A DNA stretch of 64,000 nt from Gracilaria gracilis (GCA_030374805.1 JARGSG010000120.1:83881-147880); one strand, 5' to 3'. Positions 1 through 9,592 are shown, counted from the first letter of the stretch. The notes: generated by a model not told the origin, from the sequence alone. A program made the numbers and translations.

Positions 1-298
1 TTAAATGAGCACCTCTGCACTTTGACGACTTTGACGATCGAGCTTCGCGATAGCATGCGATGGGTGAGATGCAAAATATGCGTCACACTTTGCACACGTT
101 ATTATATCTATTGACAAGGTGGTCGGTTTTTGCTGAAGTGGATCATGATAGATAGATATGATACGCTTGGGTAGCGTGTTGTATCGGATCAGATTGTTGG
201 CGGAATGTGAGGAGGTTCGATGTGGACGGCCACTGATCGGATCCGACCGATGCATGCGATCAAACAAGAGCACATGGTGGGGCTGGGCTGGGCTGTGC

Positions 299-304
299 AA
301 AAAA
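299..304 (-). terminator. Pol III oligo-T terminator of the 5S gene
   Basis: On the minus strand a run of T residues follows the closing helix of the 5S rRNA at once (A run on the plus strand; the last base of the run, 305, is also the 3' end of the gene). RNA polymerase III stops at such T runs, so this supports an active 5S transcription unit. Confidence 0.8.
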
Positions 305-424
305 ACATTCGGCACTGGGGATTCCAGACCGATCCCTCATGTCAGTACTAGCCCAGCTCAAAGCGACTTAGCTTCGCAGTTCGGGATGGGATGCGGCGCA
401 TGTCCACTTGATATGGCCGAATGT
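305..424 (-). rRNA. 5S ribosomal RNA
   Basis: Read on the minus strand this is a 120-nt 5S rRNA. The ends form helix I: ACATTCGGC at 424-416 pairs with GCCGAATGT at 313-305, nine perfect pairs. The interior follows the eukaryotic 5S pattern, with conserved blocks such as GCTAAG, a GGATGGGAGACC-like 3' domain and AGTACTG. The length is exactly the usual one and a T run follows directly, so it looks like a functional Pol III gene. It stands alone, with no other rRNA genes beside it, so 5S is dispersed here rather than linked to the large rDNA unit. Identified by eye from conserved blocks and helix I, not by a covariance model. Confidence 0.9.
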
Positions 425-1894
425 GACTATTGGAGATGACGACTCGCTATTTATTACAAGATAGCCATCTTTAGCTTCTTTGAGTCAGAAAAAGTGACGG
501 AACGCCTGTGCTTCCTCTCCTCACCAATCTCAATAGTAGATAAATACCATCTACGAATGCCAGAGTGTTCGAATACCGTCCCATTGCTAAACACGGAGGC
601 GAAGTGTGTAGAGTGCAATGGATGCAGTTCACGAAAAGCTGTAGCACGCACAATGTTATCGCGCATAGCACGATAGCGCCCAGATCACGCGCACCTGGCG
701 AGAAGAGACAACGCGCACCGTCGCCCAGCCCAACTCATAATGTCGGCACGCGACGCTATCATACGATGAACATCACGTGCGGGTTGGCACCCGCCAAGCG
801 CAGTTGCACAGCGCGCCCGTGCACCTTGATGACGTCTCCAAGCCGTTCGTCACCTTCGAGTCCTCCGGCACCACGTTGCATAGCCTGCTAATCGCTCTAA
901 ACCATGCGTACCTGTCCGCCCGTCGCGTTTTTACACGCCAAACAGAATGTCACAACACGAGTGCTTCTCACGGTCTGGGAGCAACTTGCATGTCATGCGT
1001 TCCACTTGCCCGTGTCGCGTCGCCGCGAGACACTTTCAACCGTCTCAAGTGTCGTGTGTCTCACGAGAAGCGCGTCATCTCCGTCAGTGCCTTTTTCACC
1101 GCCACTCGTTCCATCAAGGTGGAATACGAGCTGGTGAACATCGGCTGCATGCTGTAAACAGCTTCCTCAACGCGCTCGCAGATCAGTGTTTCCCTCCTTT
1201 CACGTCGTCGATGCAATGCGTTTGAAACCGCCGAGTTTGTGCACGAGTGCGTTTGCGTGATTGATGGTTGTCAAACGCGAGCCGCCTTCCTTGATGGGGC
1301 GGCGTCACGATGAAGGCAGCCGTTTCGCACGCCGCAACGTCATGAGAGCCAGTCAAAGCTTCAGCACGAACGCAGGCGCTTCCTCTTGATCAGCGATGAT
1401 GCACAAGCTGTGACATGTCGTGAAACGTCATGTGATTGCTTTAATCAAACGATTGCTCACAGAGCCAAGTGCTGGATAAGATAGGGCTCTCGTCGCAAAT
1501 GTTTATTTCAATGAGCCCATGCTCACGGTCTCCAATTTGGTGTGGATAAGTGTCTGTGCACAGGAACGAGGATCAATGGCTAAGAGGAATATTGTTATTC
1601 TTGATGCACAGACTCATTTGTCACATATCTTGTTAGACACCAAATGGTATCTAAGAAAGTACACACCCAAGTAGAAGGCATCACTGACATTAGCCAGTGC
1701 CCACCGACTGCCAGCGGAAAACGCAAACAACCTACAAGCTGATGAACATGGCCTGGATGAGCTCATTACTGACGGTGGTCGGAGGTGAACGGCGCACAGC
1801 ACATGCGTAAATTAAATGGATTAAAGGTATATAATACCCAGGGTATGTAAAGTATGAAACATGTGCAAAAAAAGTAGTGACGATGGCAGTGGCT
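425..1894. other. Intergenic; no supported gene
   Basis: No recognisable protein or RNA. The longest open stretch, 777-1157 (+), has a mid-part that reads like protein for about 35 residues (about 825-930), but it matches nothing I know and adjacent frames take over after it. It could be a degraded coding fragment. The last 250 bases before the NDK stop codon are more AT-rich and probably hold its 3' UTR. Confidence 0.4.
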
Positions 1895-2629
1895 CTACTC
1901 ATAAACCCATGCCTCAATGTCGGTCTTGCTCCACGAATTGAGCTCCTCCGGCTTGAACCAAAGAGCTATCTCGGCTTCTGCAGACTCTTTAGAATCGCTT
2001 CCATGACTGCAAGAAAATGTTAGTTGGACAACAAGTGCTTGGTATTGCAGTACAAGAAAGAAACACTTACATGATGTTTTTGCCAGTAATGATGGCAAGA
2101 TCGCCTCGAATCGTGCCCGGATCGGCCGCAAGCGGACTGGTAGCGCCGATCATCCTCCGTCTACACGCAGATGAAAACGCAAACAAAAAGTCAGCAAAAA
2201 AAAAAAAGCACAATGAGAGAGAGAGAGACAACAACAAACAAAAGCAACGCACCCCTGTCGAATAACATCCTCGCCCTCAAAAACCATGGCGACGACGGGA
2301 CCACTGCTCAGAAACTTGCACAGCGTCGGGAAGAACGGGCGTTCCGCCAAGTCGTAGTAATGCTTTTTAGCCATGTCCAAAGTGGGCGTGACAAGCTTGA
2401 GCGCGACCAGTTTGAAACCCCTCTTCTCGAAGCGCTGTATAACCTCGCCCACCAGGCCGCGCTGCACGGCATCCGGCTTGAGCATGATATAAGAGCGCTC
2501 GCTCTTATCCGCCATCGCGACAGTAGTAGCGGCAGCGGTAGCGGCAGCGACGGACGCAGCGGCAATGGCGCGCGTGCCGAACAGATTGCGGCCCGCAAAC
2601 AGCGCGGCTCTCGACAGGAAGGACGCCAT
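1895..2629 (-). CDS. Nucleoside diphosphate kinase (3 exons)
   Basis: Converts NDPs to NTPs with ATP through a phospho-histidine. The model is complement(join(1895..2006,2071..2160,2253..2629)), 192 aa. The frame closes across both introns and restores the family core: [11 protein letters not shown] near 48-58, RRMIGAT, and NIIHGSD with the catalytic His at 157. Intron 1 (2161-2252, 92 nt) and intron 2 (2007-2070, 64 nt) both start GT and end AG. About 40 residues precede the catalytic domain ([15 protein letters not shown]..., Ala-, Arg- and Ser-rich, few acidic), which looks like a mitochondrial or plastid presequence. The ATG at 2629 was chosen because it starts this presequence; an upstream alternative start lies in low-complexity, Arg-rich sequence. 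The C-terminal WVYE is typical for the family. Confidence 0.93.
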
Positions 2630-3099
2630 AGCTTGGAAGGTAGTGGCCAACGGAGAGGAGCAAGAAGCGCGGCGCGTCGTGCGGGAATGGGAGCGCGCCG
2701 ATCGATGGGCGCGATCCGCACGATGGCGCGCCACAGCGCGCGCGCCAGATCGAGCACGTCGCGCAGCCACGTGGCACAGACACACGCGTGTTCCACGTGT
2801 ACAGGAGCGCGTGGTGCAAGCTCAGCTCGTTTTGGGGCCGAAAACCGGCGCCTCTTGATGAGACACTTTATGTTCAGCGCGAGTTGCAGCGCGAGTGCGC
2901 TGGTAAGATAGGCGGCGTCAGCGCCGGCACCACGACGTGTGCGTGGGACAAGCGGCGGCGTTCCAAGGCGCGGCGTGCCCCCCACGGTGTGGGGGTTGGA
3001 GCCGCATTGTCCCGCTGCCCTTCACCTTTTCTTGGTCTCGCGCGCACAACAACATGTCGCAGTCGCCAGACAGCCGTGCACGAAGTGCCTCGGCCGCGC
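2630..3099. other. GC-rich intergenic, NDK upstream region
   Basis: Lies between the start of NDK and the end of the next minus-strand gene, so it holds the NDK promoter and 5' UTR and the 3' UTR of the TrmH-type gene. It is very GC-rich, which leaves long open frames on both strands by chance; none has recognisable content. Confidence 0.5.
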
Positions 3100-5112
3100 T
3101 CACTGACGGCGCTGGTGTAACACATCGTGCTGACAGCCGGCGGCTGCGTGCCGCGCCGCCACCGCTCTCAGCGGCGCCAGCGTCTGTTCGCACTCCAGCA
3201 GCAGTCGAGCCACGGCGAGCTGCGGCGCGCACTCGAGCAACGTCATCTCGGCGAACGCCTCGCACAGCACGCGCTCCAGCAGCGCGGACGTCGGCGAGTG
3301 AACGGTGCGCATCAACAGCGCGTTCGATTCGCGCCGCCACGCCGCACGATGCGTCTCGGAACACAGCCACGCCGCGTGCGCCAGTCGTAGCATCGCCTGT
3401 AACGCGTCGCGCTGCGCGTCGTCGAGCGGCGCGCCGTCCGTCTTGAGTGCGCGTGCGGCGTGTAAGTGGAGCTTGCGTGTGGCATGTCGCTCGCGAACAA
3501 GCTGCAGCGCCTGCTGTTTGTGAGCCGTGGCCTGACGTGCCAGTTGCACGAATTGCGCGCGTTTGCTTTGGTCGTTGCAGCGGATGGTGTCCACGATACA
3601 CAGCGCAAAATCTACCGCATCTGCCGTTGAAATCAGCTCATTCACCTTGTTCTCCTCCAGTGCAAACTCCTGCCGCCCGACCTCGAGACAAACGGAGTAG
3701 CACACTTCGCTCACTGAATCGTGCACCTGTTCGAGCTTGCCTTCTGATTCAGCTGCAAACAGCGGTAACAACGGCATGCCCTCTCTGTCAAAATAGCGCT
3801 CATAGCGCTCACCTATTAGCCTGCACAGCCGCTTAAAGTACTCAAGCAACCCGTTCCTCGTCGTGCCTGCCTTTCGAGACCGTCTCACCGCCTCAAACGA
3901 CACCGCATGCGTTCCAGCCACACCATCGCAAATCGTCTCACATCTCCTTGCAAAATGTTTATCACCCAGAGCGCCAAACTTTCGCTTGGCGAGATACGTG
4001 CACAGCACAACGCCGGACTCTGCTGCAAGCCGAAACGAAAGGCGCCAAAACTCACCATCGCCAACCGAGTGGTCGTCTACCGCTGAAAACAAACCTCTCG
4101 CAATGATGGCAGCCTCCTTTCTTTCGCCGAGTCGAGTCATATCCCGCTTCGTAGGCAGTAGCTTCGGATGCGCATGCGGTGCACGCCGTTTTGTGAGCCA
4201 GCTATGAGCCAGTTCCCTACGTTGCTGCGCAGAGAGAAAAATGTCACACGCAGGCAGTACTTTGCTCACATGGTGCATGATGAGACACGCGGTGGTTGCC
4301 ACAGCGACGGAAACATTCATGCTCTCAACAAAGCCCATCATGGGGATGGTGAACAATTCATCGGCATGCTCATTCATCAGCGCCGTGACGCCGTAACGTT
4401 CGTTGCCGAATACAAACGCGCACTTTGAAGAGAGATCTACCGAAGACAGAGGCTTTGCGGACGATGACAACGAAGACACAATGATTCGATATCCATTGTT
4501 CTTGAGAGTCTTGACACAGTCATTGATGGCATCATACTCTGATATAGTGAGCCATTTATGACAGCCCTTGCTCACTTGTCTCACGCTTTGATCATGCTCA
4601 AATCGGTGCATGACTGACATGCGCTGCAAAGCGTGTTGCTGCGCATTGTTCGGTTTCTTTGTCGGGTATTCATTCGATATAATATGCAGATCCTGAATAC
4701 CGTATGCATCACAAGAACGAACAATGGCCGCCAGGTTGTGTGGCCCCTGCACACCGTCCAACACAAACGTAAAATGTCTGCTTCGGTTGCTCAACGCGCG
4801 CGCAAACAACTGAGCCCTCGCGGGCGTCATGGTGTCAAACAGACGCACGTCCTGAGCATGTAGCGACTGCTCGCGCAACAGCTGTGCGCGCGTCATGGAC
4901 GTCGTTTGCTCCGGCGCATGGTGCTTGCGCAGCGACCTCGGCGACGACGAGCGTCGCTTCGAAACGCTGCAGCTGGCGGCGTGGCGGGGCGCGACACGGC
5001 GCTTGTGCGCGCGTGAGTTGCACGAGTGGCGCTCAAGCTGTAGCGGGGCGACGGAAGAGAAGGCGATGTGACGGTGTGGCGTGGGGTGGTGGACAACAGC
5101 GTGGGGCGGCAT
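3100..5112 (-). CDS. SpoU/TrmH-type RNA 2'-O-methyltransferase with long C-terminal extension
   Basis: SPOUT-fold methylase of 670 aa that should methylate a ribose 2'-OH, most like TrmH (tRNA Gm18). Residues 115-285 carry the three SpoU motifs: GPHNLAAIVRS (Asn126, Arg132), FGNERYG (235-241) and ESMNVSVA (263-270). The FLSAQQRRELAHSWL stretch that follows resembles the C-terminal helix of TrmH. Residues 1-73 are rich in His, Arg and Ser with few acids, consistent with organelle targeting; translation could instead start at Met73. Residues about 320-670 form a largely helical extension, unlike known TrmH proteins (roughly 200-230 aa), rich in His, Arg, Ala and Leu toward its end; I do not recognise it. 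The gene is divergent from the 2H phosphoesterase, with about 260 bp between the starts. Confidence 0.85.
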   Translation of the reverse strand: MPPHAVVHHPTPHRHIAFSSVAPLQLERHSCNSRAHKRRVAPRHAASCSVSKRRSSSPRSLRKHHAPEQTTSMTRAQLLREQSLHAQDVRLFDTMTPARAQLFARALSNRSRHFTFVLDGVQGPHNLAAIVRSCDAYGIQDLHIISNEYPTKKPNNAQQHALQRMSVMHRFEHDQSVRQVSKGCHKWLTISEYDAINDCVKTLKNNGYRIIVSSLSSSAKPLSSVDLSSKCAFVFGNERYGVTALMNEHADELFTIPMMGFVESMNVSVAVATTACLIMHHVSKVLPACDIFLSAQQRRELAHSWLTKRRAPHAHPKLLPTKRDMTRLGERKEAAIIARGLFSAVDDHSVGDGEFWRLSFRLAAESGVVLCTYLAKRKFGALGDKHFARRCETICDGVAGTHAVSFEAVRRSRKAGTTRNGLLEYFKRLCRLIGERYERYFDREGMPLLPLFAAESEGKLEQVHDSVSEVCYSVCLEVGRQEFALEENKVNELISTADAVDFALCIVDTIRCNDQSKRAQFVQLARQATAHKQQALQLVRERHATRKLHLHAARALKTDGAPLDDAQRDALQAMLRLAHAAWLCSETHRAAWRRESNALLMRTVHSPTSALLERVLCEAFAEMTLLECAPQLAVARLLLECEQTLAPLRAVAARHAAAGCQHDVLHQRRQ

Positions 5113-5370
5113 TGGAGCGGCGGGCGACTGACGTTCAGTTATCTATCTCTAGGATAGATACGGTAGAGCTACCGTGCGTGGGTAGGGCTACGTCGATACG
5201 AGGTAACGTTCTACCAACGGTACGTTAGCTGCAAAGTATCTACCAACGGTATAGCTGGCGCAGTCGGATGAAACAAAAAATTAACTGCGCACAGGACTTG
5301 GGGCTGTTGCAGCGCTTTTTGGGCGCGACTCGGCTCGCAGTGGCGCTTGCGTTGCACGGCTTCGGGTGGA
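5113..5370. promoter_or_regulatory. Shared divergent promoter with repeated CTACCAACGGTA motif
   Basis: This short stretch separates two divergent genes. It contains CTACCAACGGTA twice (5211-5222 and 5240-5251, 29 bp apart) and a 16-bp inverted repeat, ACGGTAGAGCTACCGT (5160-5175), with related half-sites. The AACGG core recalls plant-type MYB sites, an analogy only. The same 12-mer appears inverted at 8746-8757. Confidence 0.45.
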
Positions 5371-6246
5371 ATGTTGACGGCGTTCGCAGCCGCAGCTTCA
5401 CTTGCACCATCTTCCAAGGCGCGCGTGGGCACAGAGCACAAGCAAACAGCGGGCGTACGTAGGTGCGTTTTCGGCAGAATGTACAATGCTAACAGGGTGA
5501 GAAGGGAGTACCGTGACCTAGATGACGTGTTTGCGCACAACGACAACGACAACGACGGCGACGGCAACGTCGCACAAGCCGCGCACGGCAGCGGCATGCG
5601 GCGACTTGGTGACGACGAGCAGGCGCGCGAACAGACGCATGTGGCACGCATGTCACGCGTGGTAAATGACGAAAAGGCGAAGTTGTTCGTGGCCATTGCG
5701 CTAGAGGACGTGACGCGACTGCATCTTTGCGGTCTACCGCTGTCGCACATTGCAAAGCAACGTCATATCGATGAGAAGGACTTTCACATCACGCTCAACT
5801 TTATCGGGCTGGAAGACGTACGCAAGGTGCATGACGTTTTGAAACAGATTCAGTTCGAGCAGTTTGACATACGCATCAAGGGCGTGGGCGCATTTCCCGC
5901 CGAGACGTATCCGCGCACGCTGTGGGCCGGCGTGCAGGCCAGCGACAAGTTGCTATCGCTGCACACGCTGCTCAAGCTGCGACTCAAGGCAAGCGGCGTG
6001 CGCGTGAGCGATAAGCACGAGCAGTATCGACCGCATGTGACGCTGGCGTGGGTGGCGAAATCGGAAGCGGCTATCGAAGCGGCCAAAGAGTTCCTGCAGC
6101 TCAACGCGCGCTTCGAGGCGCAGTCGTTCACCGTGCGCGACTTCGTGCTCATGGAGTCGCCGCCCGCCGGCGCCGCGCGCGCGCGCGCCGCCGCCGCGGC
6201 CAAGTACGTGGTGCGCCACCGCTACGCGCTGCAGCAGCCGCAGTAA
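5371..6246 (+). CDS. 2H phosphoesterase, ThpR/LigT type (RNA 2',3'-cyclic phosphodiesterase)
   Basis: The last 195 residues match the ThpR/LigT family, which opens 2',3'-cyclic phosphates on RNA. Both signature tetrapeptides are present: HITL at 139-142 and HVTL at 222-225. So are the family landmarks KLFVAIAL at the domain start, GVGAFPAETYPRTLWAGV between the two motifs and YRPHVTLAWV. The product is 291 aa from the ATG at 5371. The first 100 residues are an extra N-terminal region with a Ser/Ala-rich start (possible targeting sequence) and an Asp/Asn/Gly tract at 50-70. Met37 and Met76 are alternative starts. The exact RNA substrate is unknown. Confidence 0.88.
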   Translation: MLTAFAAAASLAPSSKARVGTEHKQTAGVRRCVFGRMYNANRVRREYRDLDDVFAHNDNDNDGDGNVAQAAHGSGMRRLGDDEQAREQTHVARMSRVVNDEKAKLFVAIALEDVTRLHLCGLPLSHIAKQRHIDEKDFHITLNFIGLEDVRKVHDVLKQIQFEQFDIRIKGVGAFPAETYPRTLWAGVQASDKLLSLHTLLKLRLKASGVRVSDKHEQYRPHVTLAWVAKSEAAIEAAKEFLQLNARFEAQSFTVRDFVLMESPPAGAARARAAAAAKYVVRHRYALQQPQ

Positions 6247-6740
6247 AAGCAACACGCGCCGCACGCGCGCGCTGTAATTGTCAGTCAGCGTGTTGCCTTT
6301 CACGTCAGCGCGTGCGGCGCGCGCGTCGCGCACGGGCTGCGCGCGCCACACAGCGCGCTGTCTCTCTCTCTCGCTCGCTCGCTCGCTCGCGCACGCGCAC
6401 GCGCTGCCTCGTCTCTCGCGCGCGTTGTTTCGGGACGCTTGTTTTTGTCGCGCACCCGTTTGCGCGCACGCGGCCGCCGCTTTTTTTTTGCGCAACACTC
6501 CTGTTGTGGGTGCCACCCCGTTGCGTCGTCGGTTGCGCTTTCGTCATCACCCCTCGCCGGCCCCCCCCCTCTAACCCAACCCCCCCTTCTTTCCCCCCCC
6601 ACCCACCCCCCCCCCTTCTCTCTCCGCCTGTGCGTCCGCCTTCCCGGCTCGGTCCGTCGGCCACTGCTCCGCTCCCTCCCCTCCCCCCCCCCCCCCCCCC
6701 CCTTCCCCCCAGCCCCGCGTCGCGCACGCCCTCGTTCACA
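6247..6740 (+). promoter_or_regulatory. Pyrimidine-rich upstream region of the PH-kinase gene
   Basis: A 494-bp spacer between two plus-strand genes. Its first part is CG/CT simple sequence (TCTCTCTC, CGCTCGCTCGCTCG near 6360-6400); the second, about 6555-6720, is almost pure C and T on the plus strand. It includes an uninterrupted run of 20 C at 6683-6702, ending 40 bp before the kinase ATG. This is probably promoter plus 5' UTR. The open frame running through it is a product of low complexity and is not taken as coding. Confidence 0.55.
6683..6702 (+). repeat. Poly-C tract (20 C)
   Basis: Twenty consecutive C residues inside a longer C/T-rich tract just upstream of the PH-kinase start codon. 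Such G-run-bearing duplexes can form quadruplex or i-motif structures and are length-unstable. The exact length in the assembly may be unreliable. Confidence 0.9.
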
Positions 6741-8543
6741 ATGCGTCACTCCAAGTCGCAGCTCTTTGGTCGCAGGCATCAGTCGCCCCCGTACCAGCCG
6801 GAAAACATGGCCGACGGTCGTCACAAGCGCCATCACCAAAACCGCCACAACCGCCACCACAACCACCAACATGCGCAATCACACGCGCCGCACCAACAAC
6901 ACCATCACAATCATAACCCGGCTGTGGACGCCAGTCGCTCGCGCATCGGCCTCAGCATGGCGCTAAAGGGCTTGTTGGGCGGTGCGCGTCGTTCGGACCA
7001 GCCTTCTGTTCCGCACGATGACGTGCTGTTCAAGTGGGGTAATAAACGCCGTCAGGTGTTTGGCATGCGCGCGGCCAATGGTCATGACGCTTCGTTGCTA
7101 TCGTCGTCGTCGGCCGTGTCCAATGATGCGCCGCCTCTGCGCTACTCCAATGCCAACTTGCGCGTGGCTGGCTGGCTGACCAAGCGTGGAAAGAGGCTGG
7201 GATCCCGTGTCGATCGCTTCTTCGAGTTGAATGGAAGCGTGCTGAGTAATGCTCGTACCGAGCATTCTAACCCTACCTGGACCGTCAATGTGCGCGGCAG
7301 CAAGGTGCTGGCCGGTCCGGGTAGAGAGATTATCTTCAAGGTAGATAAGTCTTTTACCAGCTTTTTCGCCCCTACGGATGAGCTGCATGACAAATGGATC
7401 AAGGCACTTCAGGCTGTGTGCGCTGATGTCACCGACTTTTATGACTTTGGAAAGGTCATTGGTCGAGGTGCCTATTCCGAGGTGTATCTCGCCAGAGACA
7501 AGCAACGAAACGAGTTGTGTGCCATCAAGGTTTTGGAACGTTCCAACGCCGAACATGCAAAACTCATAGACCGTGAACTGGAGGTCCTTCGACTACTCAA
7601 TCACCAGAATATTGTACAGATCTACGACATTTTCGACTCGGCCAGGGAGACGTACGTGGTCATGGAGTATCTAGCAGGAGGCGAATTACTGGAAATGATC
7701 ACCGAAAACGATCATTTGTCGGAGAAAAACTCCAAACAGGTGATTCGAGAGGTGCTACAAGCTGTGCATTACCTGCACGCACGAGGCATTGTGCACAGGG
7801 ATGTCAAGCCTGAAAACATCCTGTGCGTGAACCGTGGGTGGCCGCTGCGTGTGAAGATTACCGATTTTGGTCTGTCCAAGAGCGTTGGCGTGGGCGTGGG
7901 CGAGGATGAGTCGGACCGCGTGATGCGATCGCAGTGTGGAACGGCATACTACCTTGCTCCCGAGATTGCGAACAGCCTGCCGTACGGAAAGCCTGTGGAC
8001 CTGTGGGCTTGTGGAGTGGTACTGTATGTAATGCTGGCTGGCAAGTTCCCGTTCTACGGCAAGTCGGGCGACAAGTTTATGCGGCGGTTACGCGCCGGGG
8101 TGCGCTTCCCCGAGGATGAATGGAGTGGCATCTCTGCGGACGCAAAGGCTCTGGTTCGAGGGCTGCTGGACCCGAGTCCAGCCTCGAGACTGACGGCGGC
8201 GCAGGCGTTGCAACACCGATGGTTGGTGGATGAGGCGGACGTGACGGCGTCGTCCATGCCGTCGAGAGCGGTTGTGGAGGCGCAACAAAAGGTGCAGCGA
8301 CGGTTTAACGCGGCGACGGAGCCGCTTTCTTTGCAGCTGGCGCAGTTTTCGGCGTCCAACCGACGGGCCAGGATGCGTAGCGCGGGCACGGAGGCGAGCG
8401 TGGCAGAGGAAGAGGCGGAGGTGGTGAGGACGGACAACCACAGCGCGGACTTGGACTACTCGGAGTACGAAGAGGAGGCGGTGGAGCAGAACAAGAGCGA
8501 GGTGATGTTCGAGCAAGAGCGCACCGACGTGGAGCAACTATGA
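6741..8543 (+). CDS. PH-domain serine/threonine protein kinase, CaMK-like
   Basis: A 600-aa kinase. Residues 25-60 are a His/Asn/Gln-rich linker. A PH domain spans about 141-226 (AGWLTKRG start, conserved Trp219 in DKWIKAL), implying phosphoinositide or membrane recruitment. The kinase domain, about 234-505, is complete: GRGAYSEV (241-248), catalytic Lys263 in AIKVL, HRDVKPEN (352-359), DFG (375-377), LAPE (405-408) and DLWACGVVLYVMLAGKFPF. Motif style puts it in the CaMK/PKD-like group. The tail (510-600) is acidic, rich in Glu. The ATG at 6741 follows the C tract and starts a sensible N-terminus; upstream in-frame sequence is low complexity. Upstream regulators cannot be read from sequence. 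Confidence 0.9.
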   Translation: MRHSKSQLFGRRHQSPPYQPENMADGRHKRHHQNRHNRHHNHQHAQSHAPHQQHHHNHNPAVDASRSRIGLSMALKGLLGGARRSDQPSVPHDDVLFKWGNKRRQVFGMRAANGHDASLLSSSSAVSNDAPPLRYSNANLRVAGWLTKRGKRLGSRVDRFFELNGSVLSNARTEHSNPTWTVNVRGSKVLAGPGREIIFKVDKSFTSFFAPTDELHDKWIKALQAVCADVTDFYDFGKVIGRGAYSEVYLARDKQRNELCAIKVLERSNAEHAKLIDRELEVLRLLNHQNIVQIYDIFDSARETYVVMEYLAGGELLEMITENDHLSEKNSKQVIREVLQAVHYLHARGIVHRDVKPENILCVNRGWPLRVKITDFGLSKSVGVGVGEDESDRVMRSQCGTAYYLAPEIANSLPYGKPVDLWACGVVLYVMLAGKFPFYGKSGDKFMRRLRAGVRFPEDEWSGISADAKALVRGLLDPSPASRLTAAQALQHRWLVDEADVTASSMPSRAVVEAQQKVQRRFNAATEPLSLQLAQFSASNRRARMRSAGTEASVAEEEAEVVRTDNHSADLDYSEYEEEAVEQNKSEVMFEQERTDVEQL

Positions 8544-9465
8544 CCTTTTTTTTTTTTTTTTTTTTTTCTTTTTTTTTTCTATTTTTCGCCTTATAATTGT
8601 GTGGTGGTTTTTTTTTTGTAAAAGTGTCGATTTTTGGGCGCGGCGTGTGTGTATCGTTTGGGTGTGTGGAACGGAACGGTGGGCGTCGCGCGACGCGCCG
8701 CCCTTCGTGTGTTCGCTGCGGCGCGCTTACGCTGACGTTTGTGAGTACCGTTGGTAGACGCAAGCGCGTGTCATGTGCGGCTGGCGCAGGCGCGCGTCAA
8801 CACGCTTTTGATTTTGGACGCGGTGCGTGGGGCGCACAGCGCGCGCGGCTCTCGACGGCGCACCACGACGCTTTGTTTCCGAAAGGCCGACACCGCCACG
8901 GACCGCTTCCATCATGTGTGCGCTCTCTATCAGCTTCACTTGATACGGCGTGTGCATGCGATGCATCATGATGATGACGGCGCGGGGCGCGCATGTGAAC
9001 CTGCAAATTGCATTGCATATGTATGTTTTGGTCAGCGCCTGTAGTGCAGATCCGCAACGTATGCACGTGGCGTGTATGTGTGCCTTTTTTTTGTTTGCGT
9101 GGGGGCGCGTTGTGGGCGCCTTGTTCGTCGGCGTGGTGTTGCTGCGGCAGCGGGAGTGGCGCGGCGGCCGGCTGCGCGCGATGCATGCGCGTGCGCGCGC
9201 TTGCTCACACTGAACGGTTCAGACTCTGAACTTCAGAGGCGCCAAAGTGTGATCGCTTTGCGCGTGCTTCGATAATTTATCGGCGGCGCGTGCTGCGTGC
9301 TGCACTGCGTAGATATGCAGTGCATACACGCGCGCTGTAATTGCGCGCTTGCTTCGCGTTGTTAACGTTGATCATCATCTAACTTCCACTAAGTTTGTAT
9401 GCGTGCTGTCTCACCTTTGCATGTGCAGCACCGCGCTGCTCTTGTCCGCACGCAAACCACTCCCA
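8544..9465. other. Intergenic, T-rich 3' UTR then GC-rich spacer
   Basis: Begins with a run of 22 T (8546-8567) just after the kinase stop, then T-rich sequence that is likely its 3' UTR. The rest is GC-rich and holds no convincing gene. Small items: the inverted copy of CTACCAACGGTA at 8746-8757, a CTCTGAA/TTCAGAG dyad near 9224-9238, and CGCGCGCTGTAATTG, which occurs also near 6268. Confidence 0.5.
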
Positions 9466-9489
9466 CTAGTGTCTATCGGACCAACGCGT

Positions 9490-9507
9490 TGACCTCATAT
9501 GAGGTCA
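9490..9507. repeat. Left subterminal palindrome of the piggyBac-like element
   Basis: Perfect 18-bp palindrome TGACCTCATATGAGGTCA, 20 bp inside the left end. Its exact twin lies near the right end. Being self-complementary and repeated at both ends, it is a good candidate for a transposase binding site. Confidence 0.85.
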
Positions 9508-9560
9508 GCCCGTTGAGAGAGTAAAATAAACCAAAAAATTACATTCCGGACCTATAATGC

Positions 9561-9592
9561 GGACTTTTCAAATTTCAAAATTTGAAAAGTCC
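9561..9592. repeat. Perfect 15-bp hairpin inside the element
   Basis: Arms 9561-9575 (GGACTTTTCAAATTT) and 9578-9592 are perfect reverse complements separated by 2 nt. This would make a very stable hairpin or cruciform. It sits 54 bp inside the left palindrome; no equivalent was found at the right end. Confidence 0.85.

Noticed and set aside
1..315. Minus-strand frame of 104 codons at the left edge
   Set aside because: Overlaps the 3' end of the 5S rRNA gene and its terminator; no protein similarity.
2171..2911. 246-codon open frame on the plus strand opposite NDK
   Set aside because: It is the antisense of NDK exon 1 and its GC-rich promoter. The NDK frame has all family motifs, and this one has none.
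6048..6740. Upstream extension of the kinase frame by 231 codons
   Set aside because: Overlaps the end of the phosphoesterase gene and then passes through C/T simple sequence. The ATG at 6741 starts a plausible N-terminus.
6300..6878. Long minus-strand Gly/Arg-rich frames
   Set aside because: Reverse complement of the pyrimidine tract; low complexity keeps all frames open.
8597..9275. Several overlapping plus-strand frames after the kinase
   Set aside because: Cys/Arg/Ala-rich text without motifs, in GC-rich sequence where all frames are open by chance.
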